Below, piece after piece: positions 52,141-61,441 of a stretch of DNA of 64,000 nucleotides. How positions within the stretch are numbered: the stretch's first letter is position 1; each line of letters starts with the position of its first letter. The stretch is from Streptococcus sanguinis (GTDB lineage: Bacteria > Bacillota > Bacilli > Lactobacillales > Streptococcaceae), in the NCBI RefSeq assembly GCF_013343115.1, contig NZ_CP054570.1, forward strand, positions 1,860,001 to 1,924,000, in the 5' to 3' direction. The position numbers were made by a program, and so were the translations under genes. Under the pieces are notes generated by a model. That model worked only from the letters and a program-made list of their open reading frames with translations. It was not told the origin of the DNA and made no database searches.

Positions 52141-53334
52141 TTATTGATTTTTGAAACGTTCGACGTCACGCGCAATGACCAATTCTTCGTCAGTCGGGAT
52201 AACCAAGACTTTGACCTTGGCATCAGGACTGGAAATCACGCCTTCTGCACCACGCACATTCTTTTCTGGGTCTACGTTACAACCAAACCAAGAAATACCA
52301 TTAACAACCAGTTCACGAATGGTCACAGAATTTTCACCAATTCCTGCGGTAAAGATGATAGCATCAGCTCCATTCAAAACAGCAAGATACTGACCAATGT
52401 ATTTTTGAATCCGATCGACAAAAATATCGTTGGCTAATTGAGCCTTGGCATCACCTGCCCGCATCGCCTCATGGATATCACGCATATCACTTGACTTCTC
52501 AGAAACTCCAAGCAAGCCAGATTCACGATTCAAAACACGGCTAATATCTTCGGGAGTATTAAAGTCATCTGTGTATTGCATCAGGTAAGGAATGATAGCT
52601 GGGTCGATATCCCCAGTCCGCGTTCCCATCATGACGCCGCCAAGTGGTGTGAATCCCATAGAGGTATCTACAGAAACGCCCTTGTCAACTGCTGTGATGG
52701 AAGCTCCATTACCGATATGGCAGGTGATAAGCTTGAGTTCTTCAATCGGACGACCCAAAACTTTCGCAGCTTCCTTGGCTACATACTCATGGCTGGTACC
52801 GTGAGCTCCGTACTTGCGGACCTTGTTTTCAGTGTAATATTTAGTCGGAATCGGATAGCGATAAGCTTTTTCCGGCATAGTTGTATGGAAAGAGGTGTCA
52901 AAGACTACCACGCTGGTAATGTCTGGCAGAATTTCTCTAAAAGCACGGATGCCTGCAGCGTTGGCTGGATTATGCAATGGAGCCAGAAGAGACAACTCCT
53001 CTACCTTTTGAATCACTTCTTCATCAACGAGGGCTGAATCCTTAAAGTATTCACCACCAGCCACAACACGGTGACCCACACCGGTAATCTCATCATAAGA
53101 TTCAATGATATTAAAGCGTTTCAAATCATCCAGCAAAATTTTTACGGCCTGCGTGTGATCTGCAATATCAAGAACCTGCTTTTCTGAACGACCATCAAAC
53201 TTCACTGTTGAAATAGAATCCTTGAGACCAATCCGTTCCAGCAAGCCCTTAGCCAAGACCTTTTCTTCCGGCATTAAATAGAGTTGCCATTTTAAGCTTG
53301 AGCTTCCTGCATTAATAGAAATTGTTTTCGACAT
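52141..53334 (-). CDS. ackA: Acetate kinase
   Basis: A 397-residue enzyme converting acetyl phosphate and ADP to acetate and ATP. It begins [64 protein letters not shown] (in parts) and FTAGIGENS are the phosphate- and nucleotide-binding motifs. It lies after the competence-linked methyltransferase, its usual place in streptococci, but has its own TGATATAAT extended -10 promoter (53365-53370). Confidence 0.98.
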   Translation of the reverse strand: MSKTISINAGSSSLKWQLYLMPEEKVLAKGLLERIGLKDSISTVKFDGRSEKQVLDIADHTQAVKILLDDLKRFNIIESYDEITGVGHRVVAGGEYFKDSALVDEEVIQKVEELSLLAPLHNPANAAGIRAFREILPDITSVVVFDTSFHTTMPEKAYRYPIPTKYYTENKVRKYGAHGTSHEYVAKEAAKVLGRPIEELKLITCHIGNGASITAVDKGVSVDTSMGFTPLGGVMMGTRTGDIDPAIIPYLMQYTDDFNTPEDISRVLNRESGLLGVSEKSSDMRDIHEAMRAGDAKAQLANDIFVDRIQKYIGQYLAVLNGADAIIFTAGIGENSVTIRELVVNGISWFGCNVDPEKNVRGAEGVISSPDAKVKVLVIPTDEELVIARDVERFKNQ

Positions 53335-53345
53335 TTCTTCACCTC

Positions 53346-53370
53346 TTTAAGCGTTTTCAAAATTATTATA
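53346..53370 (-). promoter_or_regulatory. ackA promoter with cre-like site
   Basis: TATAAT (53365-53370) preceded by TGA gives an extended -10. TGAAAACGCTTAAA (53346-53359) matches the cre consensus except for one base at the 3' end and would cover the transcription start. Confidence 0.55.
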
Positions 53371-54336
53371 TCAAAATTTTGTTTGAATTTCACTATCTTT
53401 GTACCAGTTTTGAAAACTTTGACGGAATTTAAACATTTCTTCATGGTCCTGCAAATCCCGCAGAGGATAGATAAAAGGCTGAATATTATTCGCTTCCTGT
53501 TTCCTCAAGACAAAAAGAGTTTTGGCATGCTTGCTGCTTGAGAAAATAGACTCTGGCAAGGTTATCATCGCGATGAACTGTGCTTTGGCTAGGAGCCATT
53601 TTTTCAGCAGAGGAGCTTGAGCGCTGGTCAAGAGGTCATTCGGCGCCAGAAATATGGCATAGCCTCCCGGTTTAAGATATTTGAGCGACTGTTCCATTAG
53701 AAGATGGTGGGCATAAGTGTGCTCATCCGGACTAGCCACTTCATAGCGAGAGGCGATACTGTCATCCGGATAATAACCGACCGGTAAATCACTGATAATG
53801 ATGTCACTCTCTTTCAGAACCTGAGGCCGAACCGCATCACCCTGAGCAAAGTGAGCCTTAGAGTTCATAACCTCTGCAATGCTGGCAGAAAGGTCAATTA
53901 ATAAATCATCTAGCTCCAGACCTAGGTAATCTATTTTCTTTTGGGTATGATTAAGAATAGTCTCAGCCAAATTTCCAGTCCCACTGCCAATTTCTAATAC
54001 ATCAGCTTCCTCTCCGTGAGCTAGCTGGTCCAATAAGAAAGTAATCAGAAAACCAATTGTGTCAGGTGTGAATTGATGATTGACCTGCATGGGCTCCGTC
54101 TGGGCCGCCTTCATCAGGATAAACTGATAGGCTCTCCGCCACTCTTCCTTGGTCAAATGCAGAGCGCGGATTTTTTCATCGTTGGCCAGAACTTCTTGTA
54201 AGTCCGTATCTCCATCTAGGTAAATGCCGTTATGCTCAATCAGAGCATCGTAAAAATTGGTCGCCAGAGCGTTTTGGATATTCTGGACGTTTTCGAGAAT
54301 CAGAGTATAAGCTTGTTCTATCTTTTCAAAATTCAT
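53371..54336 (-). CDS. Class I SAM-dependent methyltransferase (YtxK-like)
   Basis: A 321-residue protein with a helical N-terminus and an N6-adenine-type methyltransferase domain: DVLEIGSGTGNLAETIL (SAM motif I) and IIISDLPVGYYPDD, where DLPVGYY replaces the NPPY motif. It belongs to the family always found between the comY operon and ackA; its substrate is unknown. It is about 80 nt downstream of comYG and probably on the competence transcript. Confidence 0.85.
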   Translation of the reverse strand: MNFEKIEQAYTLILENVQNIQNALATNFYDALIEHNGIYLDGDTDLQEVLANDEKIRALHLTKEEWRRAYQFILMKAAQTEPMQVNHQFTPDTIGFLITFLLDQLAHGEEADVLEIGSGTGNLAETILNHTQKKIDYLGLELDDLLIDLSASIAEVMNSKAHFAQGDAVRPQVLKESDIIISDLPVGYYPDDSIASRYEVASPDEHTYAHHLLMEQSLKYLKPGGYAIFLAPNDLLTSAQAPLLKKWLLAKAQFIAMITLPESIFSSSKHAKTLFVLRKQEANNIQPFIYPLRDLQDHEEMFKFRQSFQNWYKDSEIQTKF

Positions 54337-54417
54337 GGAATCCTCCGTTCATCCTATCATACCAAAAATAAGGCCCCATTCCAAGATATATAAAATTACA
54401 AAGATTTTACAGTTATA

Positions 54418-54810
54418 TTAGTCCGATTTCCCAGCTTCGTCCGAAACCGCTTTCTCCTTTTTCTCAGTTGGTTTCTTGTCTTCCTTAGCTTTCTCTTCCT
54501 CCTTCTTAGAAATGGTAAAAGTAAAGGAATAGGAATGACCGCTGCTGATCTGACTGCTGATTTCCAGTTCCTTCCCTTGCCTGCGATAGACAGCCTTGCC
54601 CTGCTCAAACTCCATCTCACCGCTATCATCCTTGGCTGTAGCTGTTGTCAGAACTGCCATTGCATAGGCTTCCGTCCTTTCCCTGTTGAAAAGCTGCAAA
54701 CGCTGACTGCTGACTTGACGGTTGAGATAAAACTGCAGGAGCAGGCTAAAGACAGCAGCCATCAATAGCGCATACAGTAAAATACCAGCCTCAACTTTCT
54801 TCTTCCACAC
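54418..54810 (-). CDS. comYG: Competence pseudopilin ComYG/ComGG
   Basis: A 130-residue minor pseudopilin. It starts [21 protein letters not shown]; the prepilin-like helix lacks the standard Phe/Glu peptidase site, as is usual for ComGG. The C-terminal half is strongly charged ([19 protein letters not shown]). Overlaps comYF by 20 nt. Part of the transformation pseudopilus that brings DNA through the wall. Confidence 0.85.
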   Translation of the reverse strand: MWKKKVEAGILLYALLMAAVFSLLLQFYLNRQVSSQRLQLFNRERTEAYAMAVLTTATAKDDSGEMEFEQGKAVYRRQGKELEISSQISSGHSYSFTFTISKKEEEKAKEDKKPTEKKEKAVSDEAGKSD

Positions 54811-55228
54811 GATAGACGAACTCCCTCTCTAAGCCTTTTTCAAAGCGAAAATGAAGATAGACAAGCTTACCGTCCTGACGGACGTCAGCTGCTTCTAAAC
54901 CATAAATCATCGGCTGGTAGCCGCGACCGCTCTTATCTGTTTTACGGAAATCATCGCCCTTAGATTTACCCAAGGCCAAGTCCCTGCCATCCTGTCTGAT
55001 GTAGATTTTGTTGTCTTCAACCTTATCAAATTGACTTCGCGAAAGCTCCGTCTCCAGTTGGTCGGCAAACAAAAACCACTCTTGCTGCTGATTGTTTTCC
55101 TGCTGATGCAGTTCTGAAGATAAGAGCTGGGTCATGGCCTGAAAGACTAACACACCGCCACTGAGAACCAGCAAGGCTACTAAAGCCTCCAAGAGAGTAA
55201 AGGCCTTGACTTTAAGGTTTTTGGACAC
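54791..55228 (-). CDS. comYF: Competence pseudopilin ComYF/ComGF
   Basis: A 145-residue minor pseudopilin with the prepilin start [20 protein letters not shown]: processing is expected before FTLLE by the prepilin peptidase. It overlaps both comYE (17 nt) and comYG (20 nt). The outer domain contains [20 protein letters not shown]. Assigned by order and the prepilin motif. Confidence 0.88.
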   Translation of the reverse strand: MSKNLKVKAFTLLEALVALLVLSGGVLVFQAMTQLLSSELHQQENNQQQEWFLFADQLETELSRSQFDKVEDNKIYIRQDGRDLALGKSKGDDFRKTDKSGRGYQPMIYGLEAADVRQDGKLVYLHFRFEKGLEREFVYRVEEES

Positions 55229-55529
55229 GAATAACTACCTCCCCTTCGTGATAGACCAGCAGCTGCTTATCTGTCTTAAGCTGACGCACTGCAATTCCAT
55301 TGATATGAAGCTCTTCTTGTCCTGTTTGAAGGGCCATACGAGCTACCCGAAGCACCTCTTCCTGCTGCAGAAGGATCTGCTGCTCCTTACGAGACCGGCT
55401 AATCTGTCCCAAAAGCAGACTGGCAATAGCCGCAAAAACTGCCATGGCCACCAGAGCTTCCAGCAGAATGCTAGCCTGAAGATGTCGTCTTTTTAAACTT
55501 TCCGTTGCCCATATAAAGCTGGTAAACAA
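55212..55529 (-). CDS. comYE: Competence pseudopilin ComYE/ComGE
   Basis: A 105-residue minor pseudopilin. There is no ATG in the right place; TTG at 55529 is preceded by GGAGG at 9 nt and gives [20 protein letters not shown], then [15 protein letters not shown] as the pilin helix. The frame is open far upstream but that part is comYD in another frame. Overlaps comYD by 59 nt and comYF by 17 nt. Confidence 0.8.
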   Translation of the reverse strand: MFTSFIWATESLKRRHLQASILLEALVAMAVFAAIASLLLGQISRSRKEQQILLQQEEVLRVARMALQTGQEELHINGIAVRQLKTDKQLLVYHEGEVVIRVQKP

Positions 55530-55905
55530 CTGTCCTGTCCTCCGTCTGAAAAGTAATTTTGCTGAGTGATGAATTCCCACCGGATCGGTCAAACTGAATG
55601 ACCTGCTGCTCATGTTCCTGCAAAGTTTGTGGAAAGTCCAGCTCTTGATAGCCATTGGAAATCTGACGTCCTGAAATCTTGAGAGAAAGCTTCTGATGAC
55701 CGGCTAAGCTCAACCTCTGCGTCTCCTGGTAGAGCCGCTCAAATTCTAAAAAGAAGAGTTGCTCTTGAACCTGATTGAAGCCAGCCCTTACCGATCCAGA
55801 TAATCCTAGTAGTAGAAAACTAACAACAAAAAGAACGAGGAGACTTTCCAGCAGTGTAAAAGCCTTAATTGGCAACCGCTTGAGTTTCGCCACTGTGTTT
55901 TCCAT
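55471..55905 (-). CDS. comYD: Competence pseudopilin ComYD/ComGD
   Basis: A 144-residue minor pseudopilin: MENTVAKLKRLPIKAFTLLE gives the prepilin cleavage site (A/FTLLE) followed by a helix SLLVLFVVSFLLLGL. The outer domain has a beta-rich C-terminus ([20 protein letters not shown]). Overlaps comYC by 41 nt. Confidence 0.9.
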   Translation of the reverse strand: MENTVAKLKRLPIKAFTLLESLLVLFVVSFLLLGLSGSVRAGFNQVQEQLFFLEFERLYQETQRLSLAGHQKLSLKISGRQISNGYQELDFPQTLQEHEQQVIQFDRSGGNSSLSKITFQTEDRTVVYQLYMGNGKFKKTTSSG

Positions 55906-56182
55906 AGTAAGCCTTATATGAATCTGCCTGCTTCTGGCTGATATTTCCTGCGCTGACTAGCTTGCTCAGGCTAGCCTTTTCATTGGTATTCTTCAATTCA
56001 TACAGCTCTGCCTGGCTTTCTACCACCTTGACCACCGCTGCAGTTCCTGTATCTGAAACAGCATCTTTTTGCTTGGTCAGATTAGGCACAAAGAGCAGCA
56101 AGAGAACGCTGATAACCAGCAAGACAATCAGCATTTCCACAAGGGTAAATGCTTGAACTTTTAAGGTATTAAGTTTTTTCAT
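55865..56182 (-). CDS. comYC: Competence major pseudopilin ComYC/ComGC
   Basis: A 105-residue major subunit of the transformation pilus: MKKLNTLKVQAFTLVEMLIV with the prepilin peptidase site before FTLVE, then helix LLVISVLLLLFVPNL. Gly/Ala-rich outer part ends KHSGETQAVAN. The ATG overlaps the comYB stop (TAATG), with GGAGG 10 nt upstream. Confidence 0.93.
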   Translation of the reverse strand: MKKLNTLKVQAFTLVEMLIVLLVISVLLLLFVPNLTKQKDAVSDTGTAAVVKVVESQAELYELKNTNEKASLSKLVSAGNISQKQADSYKAYYGKHSGETQAVAN

Positions 56183-57186
56183 TACAAATGAACCTCCATA
56201 TTCTGATAAATGGGCAAGAGCATTGCCGCATAAAGTAAAACAATCACTAAGGCAACAAAAATAAATACTAGGGGCTGAATGAAATTCATGGCCCGGTTGA
56301 TACGTAGGAAAAATTCCTCCCAAGTCTTTTCAGCATAGACTTCCAGTTCACTCCCCAGCTTGGACTTGACCTCACCATACTCGATCATCAGGGACAATTC
56401 TTTCTTAAAGAAAGGATAGCTCGCCACCTTGTCCGCATAGCCTTGACCGCCTTGCAAAGCAGCAGCCATATCTTCTCCTATTTCCTGAAAGAGCTGGGAA
56501 GGCTGCTCCTGCATAATCGCAAAAATCTGACTCAGTTCCAAGCCCTGGCCAATCATATTTCCCCATTCACGAGCATAATAAGCGGTCAAGTAAGCCTGTA
56601 CCAAATGTCCAAAAAAGGGCAGAGCTGCTAGTTTGCTGAAAAAACGAATCTTGGATGACTTTCGATAATAAAAGAGAGCCACTGAAACCAAGGCGGCCCA
56701 AGCAAGGCTGCTCCACAAAAAAATCTGAGGCAGGTGATTAATCAGCTGAGTAGCTAGATTCTGGCTGTCTAATTGAGGCAGAAGATAGTTGCGCAATCCC
56801 AGCATGATAAGGACCAAAAAGCCCAGCAGCATGAGAGGATAGGTTCCTACCTCTATCAATTTTTTCTTAACCTTGGACAGATTTTCCAGATAGGTCTCAA
56901 TCTTGCCCAGACTAAGTGTCAGATTGCCATGTAGCTCAGATAAGGACAGCTGGGTTACAACGCTGTCGGAAAATCCCAGTCGACTGACAATCTCTGAAAA
57001 GGATTGACCAGCTGACAAGCCTGCCTGCATTTCTGCGACATACACTTCCTCCAGCAAGGCACTTCGCCTCAGAAAGTCTACAATCTCTGCTAAGTGAAAA
57101 CCGCTGCTAAAGAGATTATGAAAGAGCTCAATAATCTTTTTCTGCTTAGGCGTAGACAATTTTTTCGGTCTGCCTTTGCTCAGCAC
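56182..57186 (-). CDS. comYB: Competence transport channel protein ComYB/ComGB
   Basis: A 334-residue inner-membrane platform protein of the GspF type. Two GspF domains each start with a cytoplasmic helical part (KKIIELFHNLFSSGFHLAEI; YAREWGNMIGQGLELSQIF) and lead to membrane helices. GTG at 57186 is the start, with AAGGA 7 nt upstream and a length close to CglB. Overlaps comYA by 41 nt. Confidence 0.9.
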   Translation of the reverse strand: MLSKGRPKKLSTPKQKKIIELFHNLFSSGFHLAEIVDFLRRSALLEEVYVAEMQAGLSAGQSFSEIVSRLGFSDSVVTQLSLSELHGNLTLSLGKIETYLENLSKVKKKLIEVGTYPLMLLGFLVLIMLGLRNYLLPQLDSQNLATQLINHLPQIFLWSSLAWAALVSVALFYYRKSSKIRFFSKLAALPFFGHLVQAYLTAYYAREWGNMIGQGLELSQIFAIMQEQPSQLFQEIGEDMAAALQGGQGYADKVASYPFFKKELSLMIEYGEVKSKLGSELEVYAEKTWEEFFLRINRAMNFIQPLVFIFVALVIVLLYAAMLLPIYQNMEVHL

Positions 57187-58087
57187 TGATATGTCCTTCT
57201 GCAAAAAGCTGATCAATCTGCTGATTCCAGACTGCGGCTTCGTGCTCTTGATAGTTTTGACTGACAAAATCAACGACACCTCCTCCCCCAATTAAACGCT
57301 GGTAACAAACACCTTGCAGCACCATTCTTAGCTCATCCTCGCTAACGCCCAATTCCAAAAGCCGCTCATAGACACCGCGAACACTCTTGGCATGAATTGT
57401 TGAAAAGACCGTAGCTCCGGTCAAACTTGCCCGAACCACTGCTCTAGCTGTCTCTCGATCACGGATTTCCCCGATAATCAAAAGATCCGGCCGATGTCGC
57501 AGAGACAGCTTAATTAGACTGTCATAAGTCATGCCAATGGTTTCGTTCAGCTGCAGCTGCAGCATAGCCTCTTGCTTAATCTCAACCGGATCTTCAATCG
57601 ACATAACCTGCTGACCAGAAAATTTGAGCTGAGCCAAATGGTACATTAAGGTCGTCTTGCCACTGCCGACTGGTCCTGAGAATAGATAGAGGCCGCGAGC
57701 CTGAATTTTCTTTCGCAGCTCCGGCAATTGCTCAAACCAGAAGCGCAGCTCCCTGTCTTCATCATGCAGGAGTCGGATGACCAGACTTTCAAAACCACGG
57801 TAATCCCCAACTGTCGACAGCCGGATTGAAACCTTGGCTTCCTCGCAGTCATAATCGCAAGACCCAAGCTGACTGCGGCGCTTCTCTCCAACATTCATAC
57901 CTGCGACAAACTTAAAATGGCTGATAACAGCTGACAGAAGCTCGAAATCATAAGTTTTTATAAAGCGACGTTCATCACCGATTCTCATATAAAGCTCATA
58001 GCAAGTAGTCTTAGGAATGAGGTAAATATCCTGCGCCCCCTCTTGCCGAGCCTGCCTGATCATTTCTTTTGCAATTTCTTGAACCAT
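57146..58087 (-). CDS. comYA: Competence assembly ATPase ComYA/ComGA
   Basis: A 313-residue secretion ATPase (GspE/PilB type) that drives pseudopilus assembly. Walker A: LFSGPVGSGKTTLMYHL; Walker B and Asp box: RPDLLIIGEIRDRETARAVV; His box: GATVFSTIHAKSVRGVYERL. First gene of the comY operon; AGGAGGATGT precedes the ATG and the ComX cin-box lies 19 nt upstream. Confidence 0.96.
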   Translation of the reverse strand: MVQEIAKEMIRQARQEGAQDIYLIPKTTCYELYMRIGDERRFIKTYDFELLSAVISHFKFVAGMNVGEKRRSQLGSCDYDCEEAKVSIRLSTVGDYRGFESLVIRLLHDEDRELRFWFEQLPELRKKIQARGLYLFSGPVGSGKTTLMYHLAQLKFSGQQVMSIEDPVEIKQEAMLQLQLNETIGMTYDSLIKLSLRHRPDLLIIGEIRDRETARAVVRASLTGATVFSTIHAKSVRGVYERLLELGVSEDELRMVLQGVCYQRLIGGGGVVDFVSQNYQEHEAAVWNQQIDQLFAEGHISAEQRQTEKIVYA

Positions 58088-58105
58088 ACATCCTCCTCAC
58101 CTTAC

Positions 58106-58113
58106 TATTCGCA
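58106..58113 (-). promoter_or_regulatory. cin-box (ComX site) of the comY operon
   Basis: TGCGAATA on the minus strand, fitting the TNCGAATA consensus, 19 nt before comYA. Confidence 0.85.
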
Positions 58114-58122
58114 AAAAATCCA

Positions 58123-58181
58123 GAAAAAGAAAAAACAGCGGAAGAAACTTAACTTCTAACAAGTTAGGTCTCTTCTGCTGC
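58123..58181 (-). terminator. Terminator of the DUF1033 gene
   Basis: CAGCgGAAGA pairs with TCTTCtGCTG around an inner AACTT/AAGTT stem; T-rich stretch on the minus strand follows. Confidence 0.7.
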
Positions 58182-58216
58182 TCTATTATCAAATTTGCAA
58201 AATATATTCTTTCGAT

Positions 58217-58597
58217 TTAAAGAGGCTTAGCGGATTTTAGTTTGACTGAGCAAGCTCGGTGCTTTTCAAGGCCGTTCTGCTTAGTATAGCCTGGCCGATA
58301 CTTGCTCTTAGGAATCTTGCACTCATTCTCCAGCAAAAACAGCGAATGATACTGCTGAACATTCTCATCGCACTCCTCGCACCAGCGCTGATCCTCCGGA
58401 TCCCAAAAAATTGTCATCAAATCACTGCGGCTCTTATACAAAGGTGACTGCTCTTCCATTTGCAGCCAGCGGCTTTTATAATACTTAAGGGCTTCATAAT
58501 AATCATCAAACTGCTTCTTTGCAACGATATCATCTTCCCAGCCATCTAGGAACCACCACGGTTCATAGTCCCCGTACATCTCAATTACACAATACAT
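58217..58597 (-). CDS. DUF1033-family protein
   Basis: A 126-residue protein starting MYCVIEMYGDYEPWWFLDGW, rich in aromatic residues, with a CEECDEN segment near the middle (RWCEECDEN). It matches DUF1033, encoded next to comYA/comGA in streptococci; function unknown. ATG at 58597 follows GAGAGGACGAGT. A hairpin separates it from comYA, so it is not part of the ComX operon. Confidence 0.8.
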   Translation of the reverse strand: MYCVIEMYGDYEPWWFLDGWEDDIVAKKQFDDYYEALKYYKSRWLQMEEQSPLYKSRSDLMTIFWDPEDQRWCEECDENVQQYHSLFLLENECKIPKSKYRPGYTKQNGLEKHRACSVKLKSAKPL

Positions 58598-58622
58598 ACT
58601 CGTCCTCTCTTTGTACCGTATA

Positions 58623-58850
58623 TTATATATGAATTCTTTGACGAACAAAACTATTTTGCTCAAAATCAGAAAACAAGAATTTTATTGGAACGGAGGCAAG
58701 CAGATTACTCTTCATAATATGAAGATTAACATCATGGATAGTGTTCTTAACCATGCGAACAAATAGTGTCGGACCATTTACACATACGACAGGTTTCTCA
58801 ACATCTAGAAACTGGGTAAGTCCTGATTTAGCATAAGTATAGGCTTTCAT
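58623..58850 (-). pseudogene. Remnant of a zinc-type alcohol dehydrogenase gene
   Basis: A 75-residue frame whose first 47 residues (MKAYTYAKSGLTQFLDVEKP ... FVRMVKNTIHDVNLHIMK) match the start of zinc-dependent alcohol dehydrogenases; the usual C-G-x-D-x-H metal motif reads HDVNLHI, so the cysteine is lost. The sequence after that is unrelated and the gene stops at about a fifth of normal length. A truncated, decaying gene. Confidence 0.65.
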
Positions 58851-58937
58851 AGGATATATTTCCCATTGTTGCGTTCTTATAAATTCTTTCTATTTTAACG
58901 GTCTGCGAAATAAATCTCAAGCTTTTTATTCAAAAAA

Positions 58938-58967
58938 GGATGAGACAAACATTATTTTGTCCCACCC
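58938..58967. repeat. Intergenic hairpin element, copy 2
   Basis: GGATGAGACAAA - CATTA - TTTTGTCCCACC, a short relative of 34827-34880. It could also terminate the GH8 transcript (T run on the minus strand is weak). Confidence 0.55.
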
Positions 58968-59015
58968 TATGTCTGCATGATCTTAAGCAAAATTTTCATC
59001 TTGCTTGTTTCTGCA

Positions 59016-60122
59016 TTATAAAGTTTCTAAAGCAATCATCGTTGTCACAGCTGCGTCATAGTAATTATCTGACGGCAAACCTTGCATGAAGAGATATTTA
59101 TTCTGCTGCACCAATTTGCGGAATTCCATATTGTTATTCGCCGCATAGAATACTGGAGCGGTAAAGCTGCCAGCCTGATTACTATTGAGAGCCTTCCCTT
59201 TCAGAGTGTAGCCCGCATAGATCTTTTCTTGACTGAGGAAGAAGTTCAACATCTTCTTCAGCATTTTTTGACTTTTTTCATCCTTGCTTTGAGCCAGGTT
59301 GTAAGGAAGTCGGCAGGCATTATAAGAATAATAGCCATCATTTGCAGATTCAACCGTATCAGCATCAGCTGCCCGAACTTTGTCGCCTTCAACCCAGATA
59401 AAGTCTGGTATCAAACCAGTCTTATTATCAGCGCTGATTGCTTCAAGTTTGCTGAGCATGTTATCCCGGATTGTCAGCCACTGCTTATCCTTTGTCAACT
59501 CATAGAAAGCTTGGAACTGCTGCGGCAATGTATCAGAAGTCCGCATGAGATTATAAAATTTCGATTCTGCATTTGCCCAGTTCCCAACCGTCAAAACGCC
59601 GTTACTTTCATTATAGTTATATGCCAAGACATCTTTCAGAATGGCCTGAGCCTGATCTTGGTATTCTTTAGCCTTGTCCGGCCACTGCTTAGCAGCCTGA
59701 ATCAAAGCATAGGCAATGTAGAGATCGCCGTCTGTAGCATTGTTTTCGTCTTCATGATTGCTCTTTCCATCCTTAATCGTCTGTTTCCAAGACATGAGCT
59801 GGGTATCTTTCAGACGATGAGCTAGATAATATTGGTAGAGCTTTTCAAAATCAGCCGAACTGGCATCGCCTTGCTTAGCTGCATCCACAGCAATCACCAT
59901 GCCATAACCCTGTGCCTCAGACAGCACAACATCTTCAGTCTTACTGTTTGTCGTCCTGATATAAGACAATTTGTCCTTGGTTACGACATATTCTTTAGAC
60001 CATTGGCTGTATATCTTCTTTTTGATATTAGGAGTACTGCCCATGCGGGTGTACAACAGGATACCAGCCAAGACAGCCAGAATTGTCACAAACCAAATAA
60101 ATCTTAATCTTGTTCTTTTCAC
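59016..60122 (-). CDS. GH8-family glycoside hydrolase of the exopolysaccharide locus
   Basis: A 368-residue protein with one N-terminal helix (FIWFVTILAVLAGILLYT) and an outer GH8 domain. Catalytic features: VLSEAQGYGMVIAV (general acid Glu, about residue 69) and NATDGDLYIAYALIQ (Asp), with SYNACRLPYNLA near the substrate cleft. GH8 enzymes cut beta-1,4 glucan-type chains and accompany cellulose-like synthases (BcsZ; PssZ of Listeria). Here it probably trims or releases the polymer made by the upstream synthase. It follows that gene by 8 nt. Confidence 0.85.
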   Translation of the reverse strand: MKRTRLRFIWFVTILAVLAGILLYTRMGSTPNIKKKIYSQWSKEYVVTKDKLSYIRTTNSKTEDVVLSEAQGYGMVIAVDAAKQGDASSADFEKLYQYYLAHRLKDTQLMSWKQTIKDGKSNHEDENNATDGDLYIAYALIQAAKQWPDKAKEYQDQAQAILKDVLAYNYNESNGVLTVGNWANAESKFYNLMRTSDTLPQQFQAFYELTKDKQWLTIRDNMLSKLEAISADNKTGLIPDFIWVEGDKVRAADADTVESANDGYYSYNACRLPYNLAQSKDEKSQKMLKKMLNFFLSQEKIYAGYTLKGKALNSNQAGSFTAPVFYAANNNMEFRKLVQQNKYLFMQGLPSDNYYDAAVTTMIALETL

Positions 60123-60130
60123 ACTTTCTC

Positions 60131-61441
60131 CTAACCTGCAAATCGTTTTGTTTTAACCCACTTGGTTTCTTTCCGCTTCAAAATCTTGTCCAAGATAACA
60201 GATCCTACTGCATCTAAAGAAACAACGATAAAGAGCTGAGAGTAAGTCAAATAGGACACAAGAGCCAGCCAAATCTGTTTGGTGGTCGCCTGTCCAAACT
60301 GAGAAGCCAGGGCGATATTGATCTGCAAAAGATAAAGCAAAATCATCAGAAGCCAGTTAAAGAGCATCAGCTGGACGATATAGATATTCTGGGCATCAAA
60401 AGCGAAAGGAATCCGCACATCTGGTACAAAGAGCTGGGTAATCATCGCCGCTACATTGGCAAAGAAAACCAAGTCAGATAAGACAATCGCCAGATTGAAC
60501 CAGAAGAAGATACAAGAATAATTGAACACTTCCAGTTTCACGCGCCAATTACCGCCGCTAAAGAGATGCTTGAAGTTGGCAAGAACTACCTCATAATTCC
60601 CCTTAGCCCAGCGCTTACGCTGCATGTAGTAGGACTTGAGGGTTTCTGGCTCTTGTTGGAAGGCCTCTGAGTTATAAGCCAAAGCAATCAGCTTGCCGCT
60701 CTGCATAATCTTAAAGGAAATTTCCGTATCCTCTGTTAAGGCACCATTTTTCCAACCACCAATACTCTTAACAAACTCAGTGTTAATCAAGAAGTTCGTA
60801 CCTGGAATCCGCCCAATCTTAAAGAGGTGCCACATACCTACGTGGTAAACACGCTGAGTTACAACGATTTCTTGGTTGATACAACGTGTCAGGAAGTTCT
60901 GGTTGGCATTGCGGGTCTTGTTGCGTCCGAAAGAAGCAACGTGGCGTTCTGGATCTTCCAAAACTTTCTTGACTAGGAAGTAAAGAGCATTCTTTTCTGG
61001 CATGGCATCCGCATCATAGACACAGATATATTCACCCTTGGCCATCTTCAGGGCGTCATTCAGCACCCCTGCCTTACCTCCCGTACCAGTACGGTCTGTA
61101 ATTGTAATATTACGTCCAGCATACTCAGGCATAGCCTGTACTTTCAGCATTTCTTGATAAGTGTCATCCGAGCAGTTGTCTGCAAAGAGCAGAACTTCTA
61201 CTCGGTCATGAGGATAGTCCAAGTCCAGAATGGCCTTAGTTGTCTGAGCGATAACCACATCTTCATTGTGGGCTGGGACAACGACTGTAACCATAGGATA
61301 ATGTTCCAATGGGCTGGTATCCACGTTGAAGTCACTGCGTTTCATCCAGAAATGCACGGAAGAGCATAGAATAACTAAAGCCCAAGCCAGAGACATCCAG
61401 ATGGAGAACAGAGTGACAATCATAATAAGTTGACTAATCAT
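60131..61441 (-). CDS. Processive family-2 glycosyltransferase (polysaccharide synthase)
   Basis: A 436-residue membrane synthase. One N-terminal helix, then the catalytic domain with VVVPAHNEDVV, FADNCSDDT (D1), VYDADAMPE (DxD), LTEDTEIS (acceptor Asp) and QRKRWAKGN (QxxRW), then about four helices at the end. This is the fold of cellulose, hyaluronan and poly-N-acetylglucosamine synthases: it builds the chain and exports it. The adjacent epimerase suggests UDP-ManNAc or UDP-GlcNAc as donor. No PilZ domain is present. Confidence 0.92.
   Translation of the reverse strand: MISQLIMIVTLFSIWMSLAWALVILCSSVHFWMKRSDFNVDTSPLEHYPMVTVVVPAHNEDVVIAQTTKAILDLDYPHDRVEVLLFADNCSDDTYQEMLKVQAMPEYAGRNITITDRTGTGGKAGVLNDALKMAKGEYICVYDADAMPEKNALYFLVKKVLEDPERHVASFGRNKTRNANQNFLTRCINQEIVVTQRVYHVGMWHLFKIGRIPGTNFLINTEFVKSIGGWKNGALTEDTEISFKIMQSGKLIALAYNSEAFQQEPETLKSYYMQRKRWAKGNYEVVLANFKHLFSGGNWRVKLEVFNYSCIFFWFNLAIVLSDLVFFANVAAMITQLFVPDVRIPFAFDAQNIYIVQLMLFNWLLMILLYLLQINIALASQFGQATTKQIWLALVSYLTYSQLFIVVSLDAVGSVILDKILKRKETKWVKTKRFAG

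Noticed and set aside
55530..55655. Longer N-terminus for comYE
   Set aside because: This segment is comYD in another frame; the pilin motif and SD support the TTG at 55529.
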